DNA of 64,000 nt from Pseudomonas kribbensis. Its GTDB lineage: Bacteria; Pseudomonadota; Gammaproteobacteria; Pseudomonadales; Pseudomonadaceae. Where the stretch lies: contig NZ_CP029608.1 of the NCBI RefSeq assembly GCF_003352185.1, positions 1,488,001-1,552,000 on the forward strand. Direction: 5' to 3'. Shown piece after piece: positions 8,278 to 16,539 of this stretch (within the stretch, counting starts at the first letter, position 1; the number at the start of each line of letters is the position of its first letter). The notes beneath the pieces are model-generated. The model saw only the letters and a list, made by a program, of their open reading frames with translations. It had not been told where the DNA came from and made no database searches. The position numbers and the translations under genes are program-made.

Positions 8278-10635
8278 ATGATTCGTCGTTCGTTGCCTGC
8301 CCTTTTTGCCCTGGTTTTCGCTGCGCCTCTGCTGGCGGCACCTGCCGGGCAGCAGACCTTGTTCAACTTTGTCCGCCCCGCCGACGTGGTGAAAGTGGCG
8401 ACCGAAAACGCCGACCTGCCGCAAGCCAACGCCGAGCAGACCCCCGAGGGCGAAGTGCTGCGCCGGGTGACCTTCAACCCGGTGGCGCGTCCGACACTGC
8501 GCCTGACCCCGCAGACCGGTGCCTGGGACTGGTCGCAGTCCGGGATGATGAGCCTGCGCATTCAGAGCGCGATGAACTGGGCGGTGACCGTTTACGTACA
8601 GATCCAGAGCAACGACGGCAAGACCCTGGTCAGCCGCGTTGATCTGCCGGCCGGCCCGGCGCAGACCTTGCTCGTACCGTTGACCGCCACTTCGCCGCTG
8701 AGCCAGGGCATGAAAGCCGGGCCGTTGATGCCGATGACCATCGACGGGCAGCGCATCCTGCTGGCCAGCAGCAGCGGTGAGCTGGATCGCAGTCAGGTGG
8801 TATCCGTCAGCCTGTCGATGGATCAGCCGAAAGCCGCGCAAAGCCTGTTGCTGGAGCGCTTCGGCGTGCAGGACGAGGGCGAGGTGATCAAAGCCGCCTA
8901 CGGCAATCTGGTGGATGCCTACGGTCAGTCGACCCGCAGCAAATGGCCGGAGAAAGTCGCCAACGACGAACAGCTGAAATCCGCCGCCGCCAGGGAACAG
9001 CAACAGCTGAAAACCTGGCTGGCCGAACGCGAAAAGTCGTCGCTGGACAAGTTCGGCGGCTTGAGCAAAGGCCCGACGTTCAAGGCCAGCGGCTTCTTCC
9101 GCACCGAAAAACTCGACGGTCGCTGGTATCTGGTGACGCCGGAGGGCCATCCGTTCTATTCCCTGGGCGTGAACACCGTCAGCCCCGAGGTCAATCAGAC
9201 CTACGTCGCCGGGCGCGAGTACATGTTCGAGTCCCTGCCTAAACCCGACGAACCACTGGCCGTTCACTTCGGTGAAGGCGACAACCGTGGCGGCAACGGG
9301 GCCGATCAGGGCCGTGGCTACGGCAACGGACGCTGGTACGACTTCTATGGCGCCAACCTGCAGCGCCTGTACGGCGAACCTTGCGCGACGCCGGCGGCCA
9401 CCGAGAAAGCGCCTGCCACCCCGTGCAAGGCCACCATCGACGAGCAGAAGTGGACCGCTCATACCCTCGACCGCCTGCAGGCGTGGGGCTTCAACACCGT
9501 CGGCAACTGGAGCGCACCGCAGCTGGGCGACGCCGAGCGCGTGCCGTACACCTTGCCGTTGTCGATCGTCGGCGATTACACCAGCATCAGCACCGGCAAC
9601 GACTGGTGGGGCGGCATGCCTGACCCGTTCGATCCGCGTTTCGCCATGGCCACCGAACGCGCCGTGGCGATTGCCGCTCGCGATCACCGTGATGATCCGT
9701 GGCTGATCGGCTACTTCGCCGACAACGAACTGGCCTGGGCCGGTCCCGGTGATGACCCGAAATCGCGTTATGCGCTGGCCTACGGCACATTGAAAATGAC
9801 CACCGACGTACCGGCCAAGCGTGCGTTCCTCAAGCAGTTGCGCGACAAGTACCGCAACCAGGCGGGGCTGTCGAAGGCCTGGGGTATCGATCTGCCGGCG
9901 TGGGAATTGATGGAAGACCCGGGTTTCGAGGCGCCGCTGCCGAATCCGGAGCACCCGGAAATCGAGGCTGACTTCAAATACTTCCAGAAGGTCTTCGCTG
10001 ACACTTACTTCAAGACCATTTCCGACTCGCTGAAATGGCACGCGCCGAACCAGCTGTTGCTCGGTGGTCGCTTCGCCATCAGCACCCCGGAAGCCGTGGC
10101 CTCCTGCGCGCAGTATTGCGACGTGCTGAGCTTCAACATGTACACCCTGAAACCGCAGGACGGTTATGACTTCGCCGCGCTGCGCAGCCTCGACAAACCG
10201 GTGCTGATCACCGAGTTCAACTTCGGCTCCACCGATCGCGGCCCGTTCTGGGGCGGTGTGACGCCGTTGAACAAGGAAGAGGATCGTGGCCCGGCCTACG
10301 CCAACTTCCTCAAGCAGGCGTTGAGCGAGCCGTCGATTGTCGGCGTGCACTGGTTCCAGTACCTCGATCAACCGGTGACCGGACGTCTGCTCGATGGCGA
10401 AAACGGTCATTTCGGTCTGGTCGGCGTGACTGACTTGCCGTATCAGGGTTTCGTCGAAACCGTGCGCAAGAGCAATCTGGCGACCCTCGATCAACTCGGC
10501 AAAGAGGCCGAGAAAGCCGCTGCGGCGGCGGACAAGGCCGGTCACGAGACCGAAGGCGGCCGCAAGGGCGAAGCCGGCAAAGGCCCGGGGCAGGGCGCCG
10601 GCCATACCGGCGGGCACTCCGGCAACGGCCATTAA
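8278..10635 (+). CDS. Secreted GH-A clan glycoside hydrolase (agarase/GH42-like)
   Basis: A 785-residue exported protein. A Sec signal peptide (RRSLPALFALVFAAPLLAAPA) precedes a beta-rich N-terminal module (about 30-230) and a TIM-barrel domain (about 270-700). ADNELAW holds a likely acid/base Glu (Glu484) and VLITEFNFGS a likely nucleophile (Glu646), the usual pair at the ends of strands 4 and 7 in clan GH-A. The segment KLDGRWYLVTPEGHPFYSLGVN resembles beta-agarase and GH42-type enzymes. The last 60 residues are low complexity, rich in Lys, Ala, Gly and His. The ATG at 8278 follows GGGAGAA and opens the signal peptide. The true substrate is unknown and agar is only a family label. Confidence 0.8.
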   Translation: MIRRSLPALFALVFAAPLLAAPAGQQTLFNFVRPADVVKVATENADLPQANAEQTPEGEVLRRVTFNPVARPTLRLTPQTGAWDWSQSGMMSLRIQSAMNWAVTVYVQIQSNDGKTLVSRVDLPAGPAQTLLVPLTATSPLSQGMKAGPLMPMTIDGQRILLASSSGELDRSQVVSVSLSMDQPKAAQSLLLERFGVQDEGEVIKAAYGNLVDAYGQSTRSKWPEKVANDEQLKSAAAREQQQLKTWLAEREKSSLDKFGGLSKGPTFKASGFFRTEKLDGRWYLVTPEGHPFYSLGVNTVSPEVNQTYVAGREYMFESLPKPDEPLAVHFGEGDNRGGNGADQGRGYGNGRWYDFYGANLQRLYGEPCATPAATEKAPATPCKATIDEQKWTAHTLDRLQAWGFNTVGNWSAPQLGDAERVPYTLPLSIVGDYTSISTGNDWWGGMPDPFDPRFAMATERAVAIAARDHRDDPWLIGYFADNELAWAGPGDDPKSRYALAYGTLKMTTDVPAKRAFLKQLRDKYRNQAGLSKAWGIDLPAWELMEDPGFEAPLPNPEHPEIEADFKYFQKVFADTYFKTISDSLKWHAPNQLLLGGRFAISTPEAVASCAQYCDVLSFNMYTLKPQDGYDFAALRSLDKPVLITEFNFGSTDRGPFWGGVTPLNKEEDRGPAYANFLKQALSEPSIVGVHWFQYLDQPVTGRLLDGENGHFGLVGVTDLPYQGFVETVRKSNLATLDQLGKEAEKAAAAADKAGHETEGGRKGEAGKGPGQGAGHTGGHSGNGH

Positions 10636-10729
10636 GGCAGGACCGCCCGGCCCGCCGCTGTTCCCAAAACCCTCAAGGGCTGGAACAATGCGGGCCACTT
10701 TGTAGAGCGTTTTCGCGGGGGAGTTGCGG

Positions 10730-11875
10730 GTGCAGATTCAGGGACATTACGAGCTTCAATTCGAAGCGGTGCGCGAAGCCTTCGCGGCACTGTTCGACGA
10801 TCCCCAGGAACGTGGCGCCGCGTTGTGCATCCGGGTCGGCGGGGAAACCGTTCTCGATCTCTGGGCCGGCACCGCCGACAAGGACGGCAGCGAAGCCTGG
10901 CACAGCGACACCATCGCCAACCTGTTCTCCTGCACCAAGACCTTCACCGCTGTCACCGCGCTGCAACTGGTGGCCGAAGGCAAGCTGCAACTCGATGCGC
11001 CGGTCGCCCGTTACTGGCCGGAATTCGCGGCCGCCGGCAAGGAATCCGTCACTTTGCGCCAGTTGCTTTGCCATCAGGCCGGTCTGCCGGCCCTGCGCGA
11101 ATTGCTGGCGCCTGAAGCACTGTACGACTGGCAGACCATGGTCGATGCCCTCGCGGCGGAAGCACCGTGGTGGACGCCGGGCACCGGTCACGGTTATGCC
11201 GCGATCACTTACGGCTGGCTGATCGGCGAGTTGCTGCGCCGAGCCGACGGCCGTGGGCCGGGTGAATCCATTGTGGCACGGGTCGCCAAACCGCTTGGGC
11301 TGGATTTCCATGTCGGCCTGGCTGACGAAGAGTTCTACCGCGTCGCGCATATCGCCCGTGGCAAAGGCAATGTCGGCGATGCCGCCGCCCAGCGCCTGCT
11401 GCAAGTGACCATGCGTGAACCCACCGCCATGACCACCCGTGCCTTCACCAATCCGCCGTCGGTGCTCACCAGCACCAACAAGCCGGAATGGCGGCGCATG
11501 CAGCAACCGGCGGCCAACGGCCACGGCAATGCGCGCAGCCTGGCCGGGTTCTACGCCGGTCTGCTCGACGGCAGCCTGCTGGAAAGCGAAATGCTCGACG
11601 AACTGACCCGGGAACACAGCCTCGGCGAGGACAAGACCTTGCTGACCCGTACCCGTTTCGGTCTCGGTTGCATGCTCGATCAACCTGATGTGCCGAATGC
11701 CACCTATGGCCTCGGCCCACGGGCGTTTGGTCATCCAGGCGCGGGCGGTTCCATCGGTTTTGCTGATCCGGAGCACGATGTGGCCTTCGGATTTGTGACA
11801 AATACCCTGGGGCCGTACGTCTTGATGGATCCGCGTGCGCAGAAGCTGGCGCGGGTACTTGCCACTTGTCTGTAA
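10730..11875 (+). CDS. Class C beta-lactamase-fold serine hydrolase (EstB-like)
   Basis: A protein of 381 residues with the serine beta-lactamase/penicillin-binding fold. The SxxK motif is SCTKTF (the Ser/Lys pair near residues 66-69), the second-motif Tyr is in HGYAAITYGW, and the C-terminal HPGAGGSIGFADP stands where KTG is found in lactamases (HxG in esterases of family VIII). This points to an esterase or peptidase rather than an antibiotic-degrading enzyme. No signal peptide is seen, so it is probably cytoplasmic. GTG at 10730 is preferred because GGAG lies 6 bases upstream; a TTG two codons earlier would be too close to it. Confidence 0.85.
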   Translation: MQIQGHYELQFEAVREAFAALFDDPQERGAALCIRVGGETVLDLWAGTADKDGSEAWHSDTIANLFSCTKTFTAVTALQLVAEGKLQLDAPVARYWPEFAAAGKESVTLRQLLCHQAGLPALRELLAPEALYDWQTMVDALAAEAPWWTPGTGHGYAAITYGWLIGELLRRADGRGPGESIVARVAKPLGLDFHVGLADEEFYRVAHIARGKGNVGDAAAQRLLQVTMREPTAMTTRAFTNPPSVLTSTNKPEWRRMQQPAANGHGNARSLAGFYAGLLDGSLLESEMLDELTREHSLGEDKTLLTRTRFGLGCMLDQPDVPNATYGLGPRAFGHPGAGGSIGFADPEHDVAFGFVTNTLGPYVLMDPRAQKLARVLATCL

Positions 11876-11885
11876 AACGTTACTG

Positions 11886-11907
11886 GAGGTTCCAGGGCCG
11901 GAACCTC
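11886..11907 (+). terminator. Hairpin after serine hydrolase gene
   Basis: GAGGTTCC (11886-11893) pairs with GGAACCTC (11900-11907) across a 6-base loop, 11 bases after the stop codon. A short T stretch (CGGCTTTTCG) follows. Confidence 0.6.
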
Positions 11908-11988
11908 ATTCGGCTTTTCGATTCAAAGCGTCTGTTTATCCGGGCGAAAGTCCTCTGATAGTCCATTACTAATTTTTGTGGGTTTCCA

Positions 11989-13086
11989 ATGTCGTCCAAA
12001 CAAACTCTCGCTCTGGCCCTGTGTTTCGCGATCACCGGTTGTGCACAGACTCCCAAGAATGACGCCGATGGCGGCAGCTGGTGGCCGTTCGGTTCCTCCG
12101 ACAAGGTTGCGGCCAAGGAGCCGGCTCCAGCGCCTGCACCGGTGAAACCCGCCGCTACCGCCCCTGTCGCCAAGACCGAGAGCAGCAGCCACTGGTACTG
12201 GCCGTTCGGCTCCGACGATTCGGCTGACAAGGCCAAGGCCGACGTGAAGCCCGAAGTCAAACCGCAAGCCGCGCCTGCCGTTGTCGCCAAGGCTGATGTC
12301 GATACCGGCACCAAATGGTGGTGGCCGTTCGGCGGCAAGTCTCAGGACACCGCCAAAGCCGTGCCGATGCCTGACCCGAAAGTCACCCAGGCCTGGCTCG
12401 ACGACTACGAGCCGCGCCTGCGCGACGCGATCAAGGGTAGCAACCTGCAATTCGAGCGCCGTGAAAACGTCCTCGTGGTAACCGCGCCGGTTGAAGGCTC
12501 GTTCAACCCGAAACGCCCGGCCATGCTGTTGCCGGTGACCCTGAGCCCGTTCACCAATATCGCCAAGATCCTCGAAGCCGACCCGAAAACCGCGGTCCTG
12601 GTGCTCGGCCACAGCGACAACGCCGGTGTTGCGGCAGACAACACCAAACTCAGCCAGGAACGTGCTCAGTCGGTGGCGGCAATCTTCCGCCTCAGCGGCT
12701 TGCAGCGTGATCGCCTGATGCTGCGCGGCATGGGCGCCGATGCCCCGCGTGCGGCCAACGACAGCGTTGAAGGCCGTGCCCTGAACCGTCGTGTCGAACT
12801 GCTGGTGACCCCGCAGAACACCATGGTCGCGCTGCTGAGCAAGTACAACATGCCGGCACCGAAGCCGGTGACCATGGTCGCTGCCCAGGACGTCAAGCCA
12901 GTCGCCAAGCCTGTGACTCCGGCACCTGCCGCGAAGAAAGCCGCTGTCCCGGCCACCAAAAAGGCACCGGCCAAGAAGGCCGCTGCCAAGGCGCCAGTGA
13001 AGAAGGCCCCGGCGAAGAAAACCGCTCCAGCCAAAGCCGCCGCCAGCGACAAGAAAGTCGCGGCGACCGACGCGGCAAAACAGTGA
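11989..13086 (+). CDS. OmpA-family lipoprotein with WxWPFG repeats and Lys/Ala/Pro tail
   Basis: A 365-residue lipoprotein (lipobox FAITGC, Cys18). The mature N-terminal part has three copies of a short aromatic motif (SWWPFGSSD, WYWPFGSDD, WWWPFGGK) set in Pro/Ala/Lys linkers at about 30-130. An OmpA-type domain follows (about 160-270) with LVLGHSDNAGVAADNTKLSQERAQSV and ALNRRVELLV. The last 85 residues are Lys/Ala/Pro repeats (KKAPAKKAAAK type) like those of AlgP or histone H1. In the periplasm this basic tail could bind acidic polymers; that is inference. The pdxH gene follows 24 bases later. Confidence 0.9.
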   Translation: MSSKQTLALALCFAITGCAQTPKNDADGGSWWPFGSSDKVAAKEPAPAPAPVKPAATAPVAKTESSSHWYWPFGSDDSADKAKADVKPEVKPQAAPAVVAKADVDTGTKWWWPFGGKSQDTAKAVPMPDPKVTQAWLDDYEPRLRDAIKGSNLQFERRENVLVVTAPVEGSFNPKRPAMLLPVTLSPFTNIAKILEADPKTAVLVLGHSDNAGVAADNTKLSQERAQSVAAIFRLSGLQRDRLMLRGMGADAPRAANDSVEGRALNRRVELLVTPQNTMVALLSKYNMPAPKPVTMVAAQDVKPVAKPVTPAPAAKKAAVPATKKAPAKKAAAKAPVKKAPAKKTAPAKAAASDKKVAATDAAKQ

Positions 13087-13110
13087 TCCGCTAACGAAAA
13101 GGAATGCGCC

Positions 13111-13758
13111 ATGACCCAGGCTCTGGCAGATATGCGTCGTGATTACACCCGGGATGGCCTGACCGAGGCGCAAGCCCCGGCCGAGCCTTTTGCGCTGTTC
13201 CACCAGTGGTTCGCCGACGCGGTGAAAACCGAGCAGGCGCCCGTGGAGGCCAACGCCATGACCCTGGCCACGGTCGATGCGGACGGGCGTCCGCACTGCC
13301 GCATTCTGCTGCTCAAGGGCCTGGACGAGCAGGGCTTCACCTTTTTCACCAACTACGAAAGCGCCAAGGGCCAGCATCTGGCCGCGAATCCGTTCGCGGC
13401 CATGACGTTCTTCTGGCCGACCCTGGAGCGTCAGGTGCGCATCGAAGGGCGAGTGGTGAAGGTCACGCCGCAAGAGTCCAACGCCTACTATCAAGTGCGT
13501 CCGCTGGGCAGCCGTCTGGGCGCGTGGGCTTCACCGCAGAGCCGGGTGATCAACGGCCGGGGTGAACTGGAAGATTTGCTCAAGGCCACCGAGCAACGCT
13601 TCACCGACACCCAGCCCGACTGCCCGGAACACTGGGGCGGTTACCGTTTGCTGCCGGAGCGCATCGAGTTCTGGCAAGGGCGCGCGAGCCGTCTGCACGA
13701 TCGCCTCAACTACCGTTTGCAGGGCGCCGACTGGATTCTTGAACGTCTGGCACCTTAA
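13111..13758 (+). CDS. pdxH: Pyridoxamine 5'-phosphate oxidase
   Basis: A 215-residue FMN enzyme that oxidises pyridoxine or pyridoxamine 5'-phosphate to pyridoxal 5'-phosphate. Family segments are clear: [12 protein letters not shown] near the N terminus, [43 protein letters not shown] (FMN binding), [28 protein letters not shown], and the C-terminal signature [21 protein letters not shown] with the substrate-binding Arg and His. GGAATGCGCC precedes the ATG. It is convergent with a small membrane protein gene whose stop lies 6 bases away. Confidence 0.97.
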   Translation: MTQALADMRRDYTRDGLTEAQAPAEPFALFHQWFADAVKTEQAPVEANAMTLATVDADGRPHCRILLLKGLDEQGFTFFTNYESAKGQHLAANPFAAMTFFWPTLERQVRIEGRVVKVTPQESNAYYQVRPLGSRLGAWASPQSRVINGRGELEDLLKATEQRFTDTQPDCPEHWGGYRLLPERIEFWQGRASRLHDRLNYRLQGADWILERLAP

Positions 13759-13763
13759 GCAGT

Positions 13764-14000
13764 CTACCGAGCGGGATAGCCTGCCGCGGCGGCCTCAAGC
13801 CACTTCGGCAGGTCCCGACGCCTGACCTTCTGTGATCGGGCTTGCGCCAGCCGTTCGAGCATGTAGGCGCGTTTGCCTTCATCCTTGCCGGCCAGCGACA
13901 ATGCCAGATCGCGGTCCATCCAGCGTTTGATCCGCACGTACAACCACCAGTGGAAGTACAAACCGGCGACGGTTGTGACGACAATGATGAAGTAATCCAT
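13764..14000 (-). CDS. Small membrane protein of unknown function
   Basis: A 78-residue protein with one N-terminal hydrophobic helix (YFIIVVTTVAGLYFHWWLYV) followed by a basic, charged cytoplasmic-type tail (RIKRWMDRDLALSLAGKDEGKRAYMLERLAQARSQKVRRRDLP). AAGGA lies 5 bases before the ATG. Its stop is 6 bases from that of pdxH. It is unrecognised beyond being a conserved-looking Pseudomonas type. Confidence 0.75.
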   Translation of the reverse strand: MDYFIIVVTTVAGLYFHWWLYVRIKRWMDRDLALSLAGKDEGKRAYMLERLAQARSQKVRRRDLPKWLEAAAAGYPAR

Positions 14001-14168
14001 GAAAATCCTTGGGGTCGGCGGCGCAAGCTCTGTATTTTGGCGCTACTGTTGGGTGAGTTCGTGGAGGCCCTGTACCGGGCCTGAATGAAACCAAATTTAT
14101 CCGGGCGGCGCCGTGACAGGCGTCAAGCTGCGGAGTTTAATGAATACCTGTCCTTTGGAGTTGATCCT

Positions 14169-14633
14169 ATGCGTAAGTCTGTTCTGCTGGTTGCTTCCTT
14201 TTCCACGATGGCGATGTTGCTTACCGGCTGCCAATCGAGCCTGACCGGTGACTCCTACTCCCGTGACGAAGCGCGTCGCGTGCAGACGATTCGCATGGGC
14301 ACCATCGAATCCCTGCGTCCGGTGAAAATCGAAGGCACCAAGACCCCGATCGGCGGCGCTGCCGGTGCAGTGGTCGGCGGTGTCGGCGGCAGCGCCATCG
14401 GCGGCGGTAAAGGCAGCATCGTTGCAGCCGTTATCGGTGCCGTGGCCGGCGGCCTGATCGGTTCCGCCACCGAAGAAGGCCTGACCCGTACCCAGGGTGT
14501 TGAAATCACCGTGCGCGAAGACGACGGCAGCATGCGCGCCTACGTGCAGCAAGTGCAGGAGAACGAAGTGTTCCGCGTCGGTGAGCGCGTACGGATTTCG
14601 ACTGTTGGCGGGACCAGCCGCGTTTCGCACTAA
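14169..14633 (+). CDS. Glycine-zipper (SlyB/OsmB-like) outer-membrane lipoprotein
   Basis: A 154-residue lipoprotein. The lipobox is MLLTGC (about Cys20). The glycine-zipper 2TM segment spans about 60-100 (PIGGAAGAVVGGVGGSAIGGGKGSIVAAVIGAVAGGLIGSATEE). A short C-terminal domain follows (VEITVREDDGSMRAYVQQVQENEVFRVGERVRI), the pattern of SlyB/PcpY lipoproteins. GGAG lies 8 bases before the ATG at 14169. SlyB belongs to the PhoPQ regulon in enterics; no matching box was sought here. A strong terminator follows. Confidence 0.88.
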   Translation: MRKSVLLVASFSTMAMLLTGCQSSLTGDSYSRDEARRVQTIRMGTIESLRPVKIEGTKTPIGGAAGAVVGGVGGSAIGGGKGSIVAAVIGAVAGGLIGSATEEGLTRTQGVEITVREDDGSMRAYVQQVQENEVFRVGERVRISTVGGTSRVSH

Positions 14634-14652
14634 GCGGGAACGGGTGGTAAAG

Positions 14653-14688
14653 AAAAACCCCGATCAGGTGACTGGTCGGGGTTTTTTA
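14653..14688 (+). terminator. Intrinsic terminator after slyB-like gene
   Basis: AAAACCCCGA (14654-14663) pairs with TCGGGGTTTT (14676-14685) and the T run continues. As the A-rich side lies on the other strand, it can also stop transcription from the bacteriocin cassette. Confidence 0.88.
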
Positions 14689-14700
14689 TTGAAAATTTAT

Positions 14701-14958
14701 TTAATTACTTCCATAACAACCTAACTGAAAGTCGAATTGTGGGTCGAAAAACTCGGTTCCTATTAGATTTTCCAGTTCGGTTATTTTCTGACTGTCGAGG
14801 TCGTATCCATAAATTTCATCTTCTGGTTTAGTCCAGTTCATGATCTTTCTTAACTGCTCAATGTTTCCGTCTGGAATATTTACTTCAAAAACAAGAAGCT
14901 CAGTTTTCTTGTCGTAGGCTTCGATCGTGTGATTTAGTTTCGAGTATCGGCAAGTCAT
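14701..14958 (-). CDS. Small protein behind bacteriocin immunity gene (DUF7683-like)
   Basis: An 85-residue acidic protein (from ATG 14958; GTG 14967 is an alternative). Its sequence begins with a YSKLNHTIEAYDKKTELLVFEVNIPDGN segment, continues with KIMNWTKPEDEIYGYDL, and ends with FFDPQFDFQLGCYGSN. This resembles small DUF7683-type proteins found beside polymorphic toxins in Pseudomonas (recollection, not searched). It is AT rich compared with the chromosome. It lies 48 bases after the E3-type immunity gene and is the last gene of the cassette, followed by a terminator. It may be an extra or orphan immunity protein; the binding partner is unknown. Confidence 0.65.
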   Translation of the reverse strand: MTCRYSKLNHTIEAYDKKTELLVFEVNIPDGNIEQLRKIMNWTKPEDEIYGYDLDSQKITELENLIGTEFFDPQFDFQLGCYGSN

Positions 14959-15006
14959 TCGGTGCACACCAGTTGAACAATATGCTCTGAAAGTCCCATC
15001 AAATAT

Positions 15007-15261
15007 TCACCAGCTCTTTCTATACCGAAATGATATTTGATAGTCGTAAATGCTTTCGTCAAATTTGTGAGTGAAATAGGGTTGAAGGCGGGATACCCAA
15101 TCAGTCCTGACATCAAAACCCCCATCATAGATTTCGCTTTCCGCCATCAAGCCCAAAGCCTCAATGATTGATCCGTCATCACCGAGATCGGCTGAATACT
15201 CCTTCCCCACAGATTGCTCGGATATTTTTTCGTACCAGTTCAGTCTTAATTTCAGTCCCAT
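15007..15261 (-). CDS. Colicin E3/cloacin-type immunity protein
   Basis: An 84-residue protein, the same length as the colicin E3 immunity protein. It matches that family along its whole length: MGLKLRLNWYEK, GKEYSADLGDDGSIIEALGL, FDVRTDWVSRLQPYFTHKFD and a terminal Trp after SFRYRK. The family binds and blocks the 16S-rRNA-cutting domain of E3-type toxins. The ATG at 15261 gives the family start; it lies 7 bases after the toxin stop codon, with GAGG just upstream. The tight spacing fits co-expression with the toxin. It is AT rich, unlike the neighbouring chromosome, which suggests horizontal gain. Confidence 0.92.
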   Translation of the reverse strand: MGLKLRLNWYEKISEQSVGKEYSADLGDDGSIIEALGLMAESEIYDGGFDVRTDWVSRLQPYFTHKFDESIYDYQISFRYRKSW

Positions 15262-15268
15262 CACAGCC

Positions 15269-16492
15269 TCACAAGTACTTTTTAATATTTCGGTTCTTTT
15301 TGGGTGGATCTATCTGTTCACCCGTTATCGGATCAAAAGAGCCTAGATGGCTGCCATCACTTGCACGATAAGCTTCCAGTTCTCCGTGCAGCGAGTCCCA
15401 TTCATAGATTGTCCTACCCTTATTGTCAGTCCAACGCTCTCGAAGCCCCGCGCCACCCTGTTTGGGTGTTTTCTTCTTGGCTTCCTTCAACCCCGGGAAA
15501 CCCAATATTTCCTCAGTTTCAGGTGCTGAATGGTAGTCGTGATCCGGATTCGGAAGCTTTCTGCCAGTAAGGTTTAAAACAATATAAACCGGCCTGACCC
15601 CCGAGCCCGCCGGAAACACCAATATGAAATCCCGATACTTCGGCGGATAAACCGGATTCACCAGAATCCCGTCCGCCGCTTTCGTCGGCGGATACACCCA
15701 GATATGCGGTGCCTGCGGAGCGGCTTCCAGCGCGGGGATGCCGAGGATGTCGGAGCCGTCCACGGCGGGCGTCCAGATCAGTTCGGTGCCTTCGCCGAGG
15801 TCTGCAACAAACCGTTTACCGCGTGCGGTGAACTGCGCGACATCGACCATTTCCCAGTCGCGGTTCTTGCCGGTGTAGAAGCCATAGCCCTTGAGGCTGC
15901 CGTCGGCCTGCTGTTCGACGTGCAAGCGCACGCGGGTTCGAGCCTGTTTGAGGGCGAGCAACTGGTCTTCGGTGTAGAGGGCGCTGTCGCCCAGGTTCGA
16001 TGGCATGAACATCGCCACCAGGCCGACCAGCGGGGCCACGACGGCGGCGGAGGCCATCGCGGGCAAAGCCTTGAACGCCTCACCGGCGAGAGCAAAGGTG
16101 CCCAGGCCAGCAGGAATGGCGGTGCCGCTGATTTTTTTGAGTGCAACGCCGCCGCTGTCATCGGCTTCACGTCCGCCGAGCAGGATCAGATCGCCGTAAT
16201 CTTTCAGGCTGTCCGTCGGCACCATCCCCGAAGGATTCGAGTAATCGATGATCGCGTCCGGCAACTTGCAGGACTTGGCGAATACACAGCCGGCACGCAC
16301 GGGCTCAGGCTTGTTCGCCGCGACCTCGCGACTTCGCTCGAAGGCCTCCTGCCGCGCCAACATGGCGTCGTACTTGTGTTGTCGCTCGTCCTGATCGGCC
16401 AGCTCGGTGGCTGTCAGGTAACGGTAGGTGACGTGATGCCCGTCGCCTGCCGGTGGGTTGGGAACCCGGGGAATGTCCTTTTGACCAGCCAC
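15269..16492 (-). CDS. Colicin E3-type ribonuclease bacteriocin (S-type pyocin family)
   Basis: A 407-residue toxin. The C-terminal 95 residues (about 313-407) match the colicin E3 16S rRNase domain almost word for word: HDYHSAPETEEI (318-329), KTPKQGG, RERWTDNKGRTIYEWDS, GELEAYRASDGSHLGSFDP, and the end NIKKYL. The middle (about 115-300) fits the pyocin S translocation-type domain and includes a hydrophobic stretch (about 128-163). The N-terminal 60 residues are charged (ELADQDERQHKYDAMLARQEAFERSRE). There is no long coiled-coil receptor domain, so it is shorter than colicin E3 (551). GTG start with AAGGA 6 bases upstream. No signal peptide and no lysis gene are visible. It is followed at once by its immunity gene. 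Confidence 0.9.
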   Translation of the reverse strand: MAGQKDIPRVPNPPAGDGHHVTYRYLTATELADQDERQHKYDAMLARQEAFERSREVAANKPEPVRAGCVFAKSCKLPDAIIDYSNPSGMVPTDSLKDYGDLILLGGREADDSGGVALKKISGTAIPAGLGTFALAGEAFKALPAMASAAVVAPLVGLVAMFMPSNLGDSALYTEDQLLALKQARTRVRLHVEQQADGSLKGYGFYTGKNRDWEMVDVAQFTARGKRFVADLGEGTELIWTPAVDGSDILGIPALEAAPQAPHIWVYPPTKAADGILVNPVYPPKYRDFILVFPAGSGVRPVYIVLNLTGRKLPNPDHDYHSAPETEEILGFPGLKEAKKKTPKQGGAGLRERWTDNKGRTIYEWDSLHGELEAYRASDGSHLGSFDPITGEQIDPPKKNRNIKKYL

Positions 16493-16517
16493 TGATTGTC
16501 CTTTCGTTCATGCATCG

Positions 16518-16539
16518 GCAGCCCCTCGAAAGGGGCTGC
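16518..16539. terminator. 9-bp hairpin in leader of the bacteriocin gene
   Basis: GCAGCCCCT (16518-16526) pairs perfectly with AGGGGCTGC (16531-16539). It lies between nhaA and the bacteriocin gene, both read leftward, so it may end nhaA transcription or sit in the toxin mRNA leader. There is no T run after it. Confidence 0.45.

Noticed and set aside
8128..10698. An 856-codon open frame antisense to the glycosidase
   Set aside because: Long antisense frames are common in GC-rich genes; it has no start signal and its protein is His/Arg/Gln-rich without a domain.
14956..15112. An overlapping minus-strand frame (GLIGYPAFNPISL... GIERAGEYLMGLSEHIVQLV) that looks like a protein end and suggested a frameshift in the immunity gene
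   Set aside because: The main frame matches the colicin E3 immunity protein through its last Trp and ends at the expected length, so no frameshift is needed; the other frame has no upstream start and stops within the gene.
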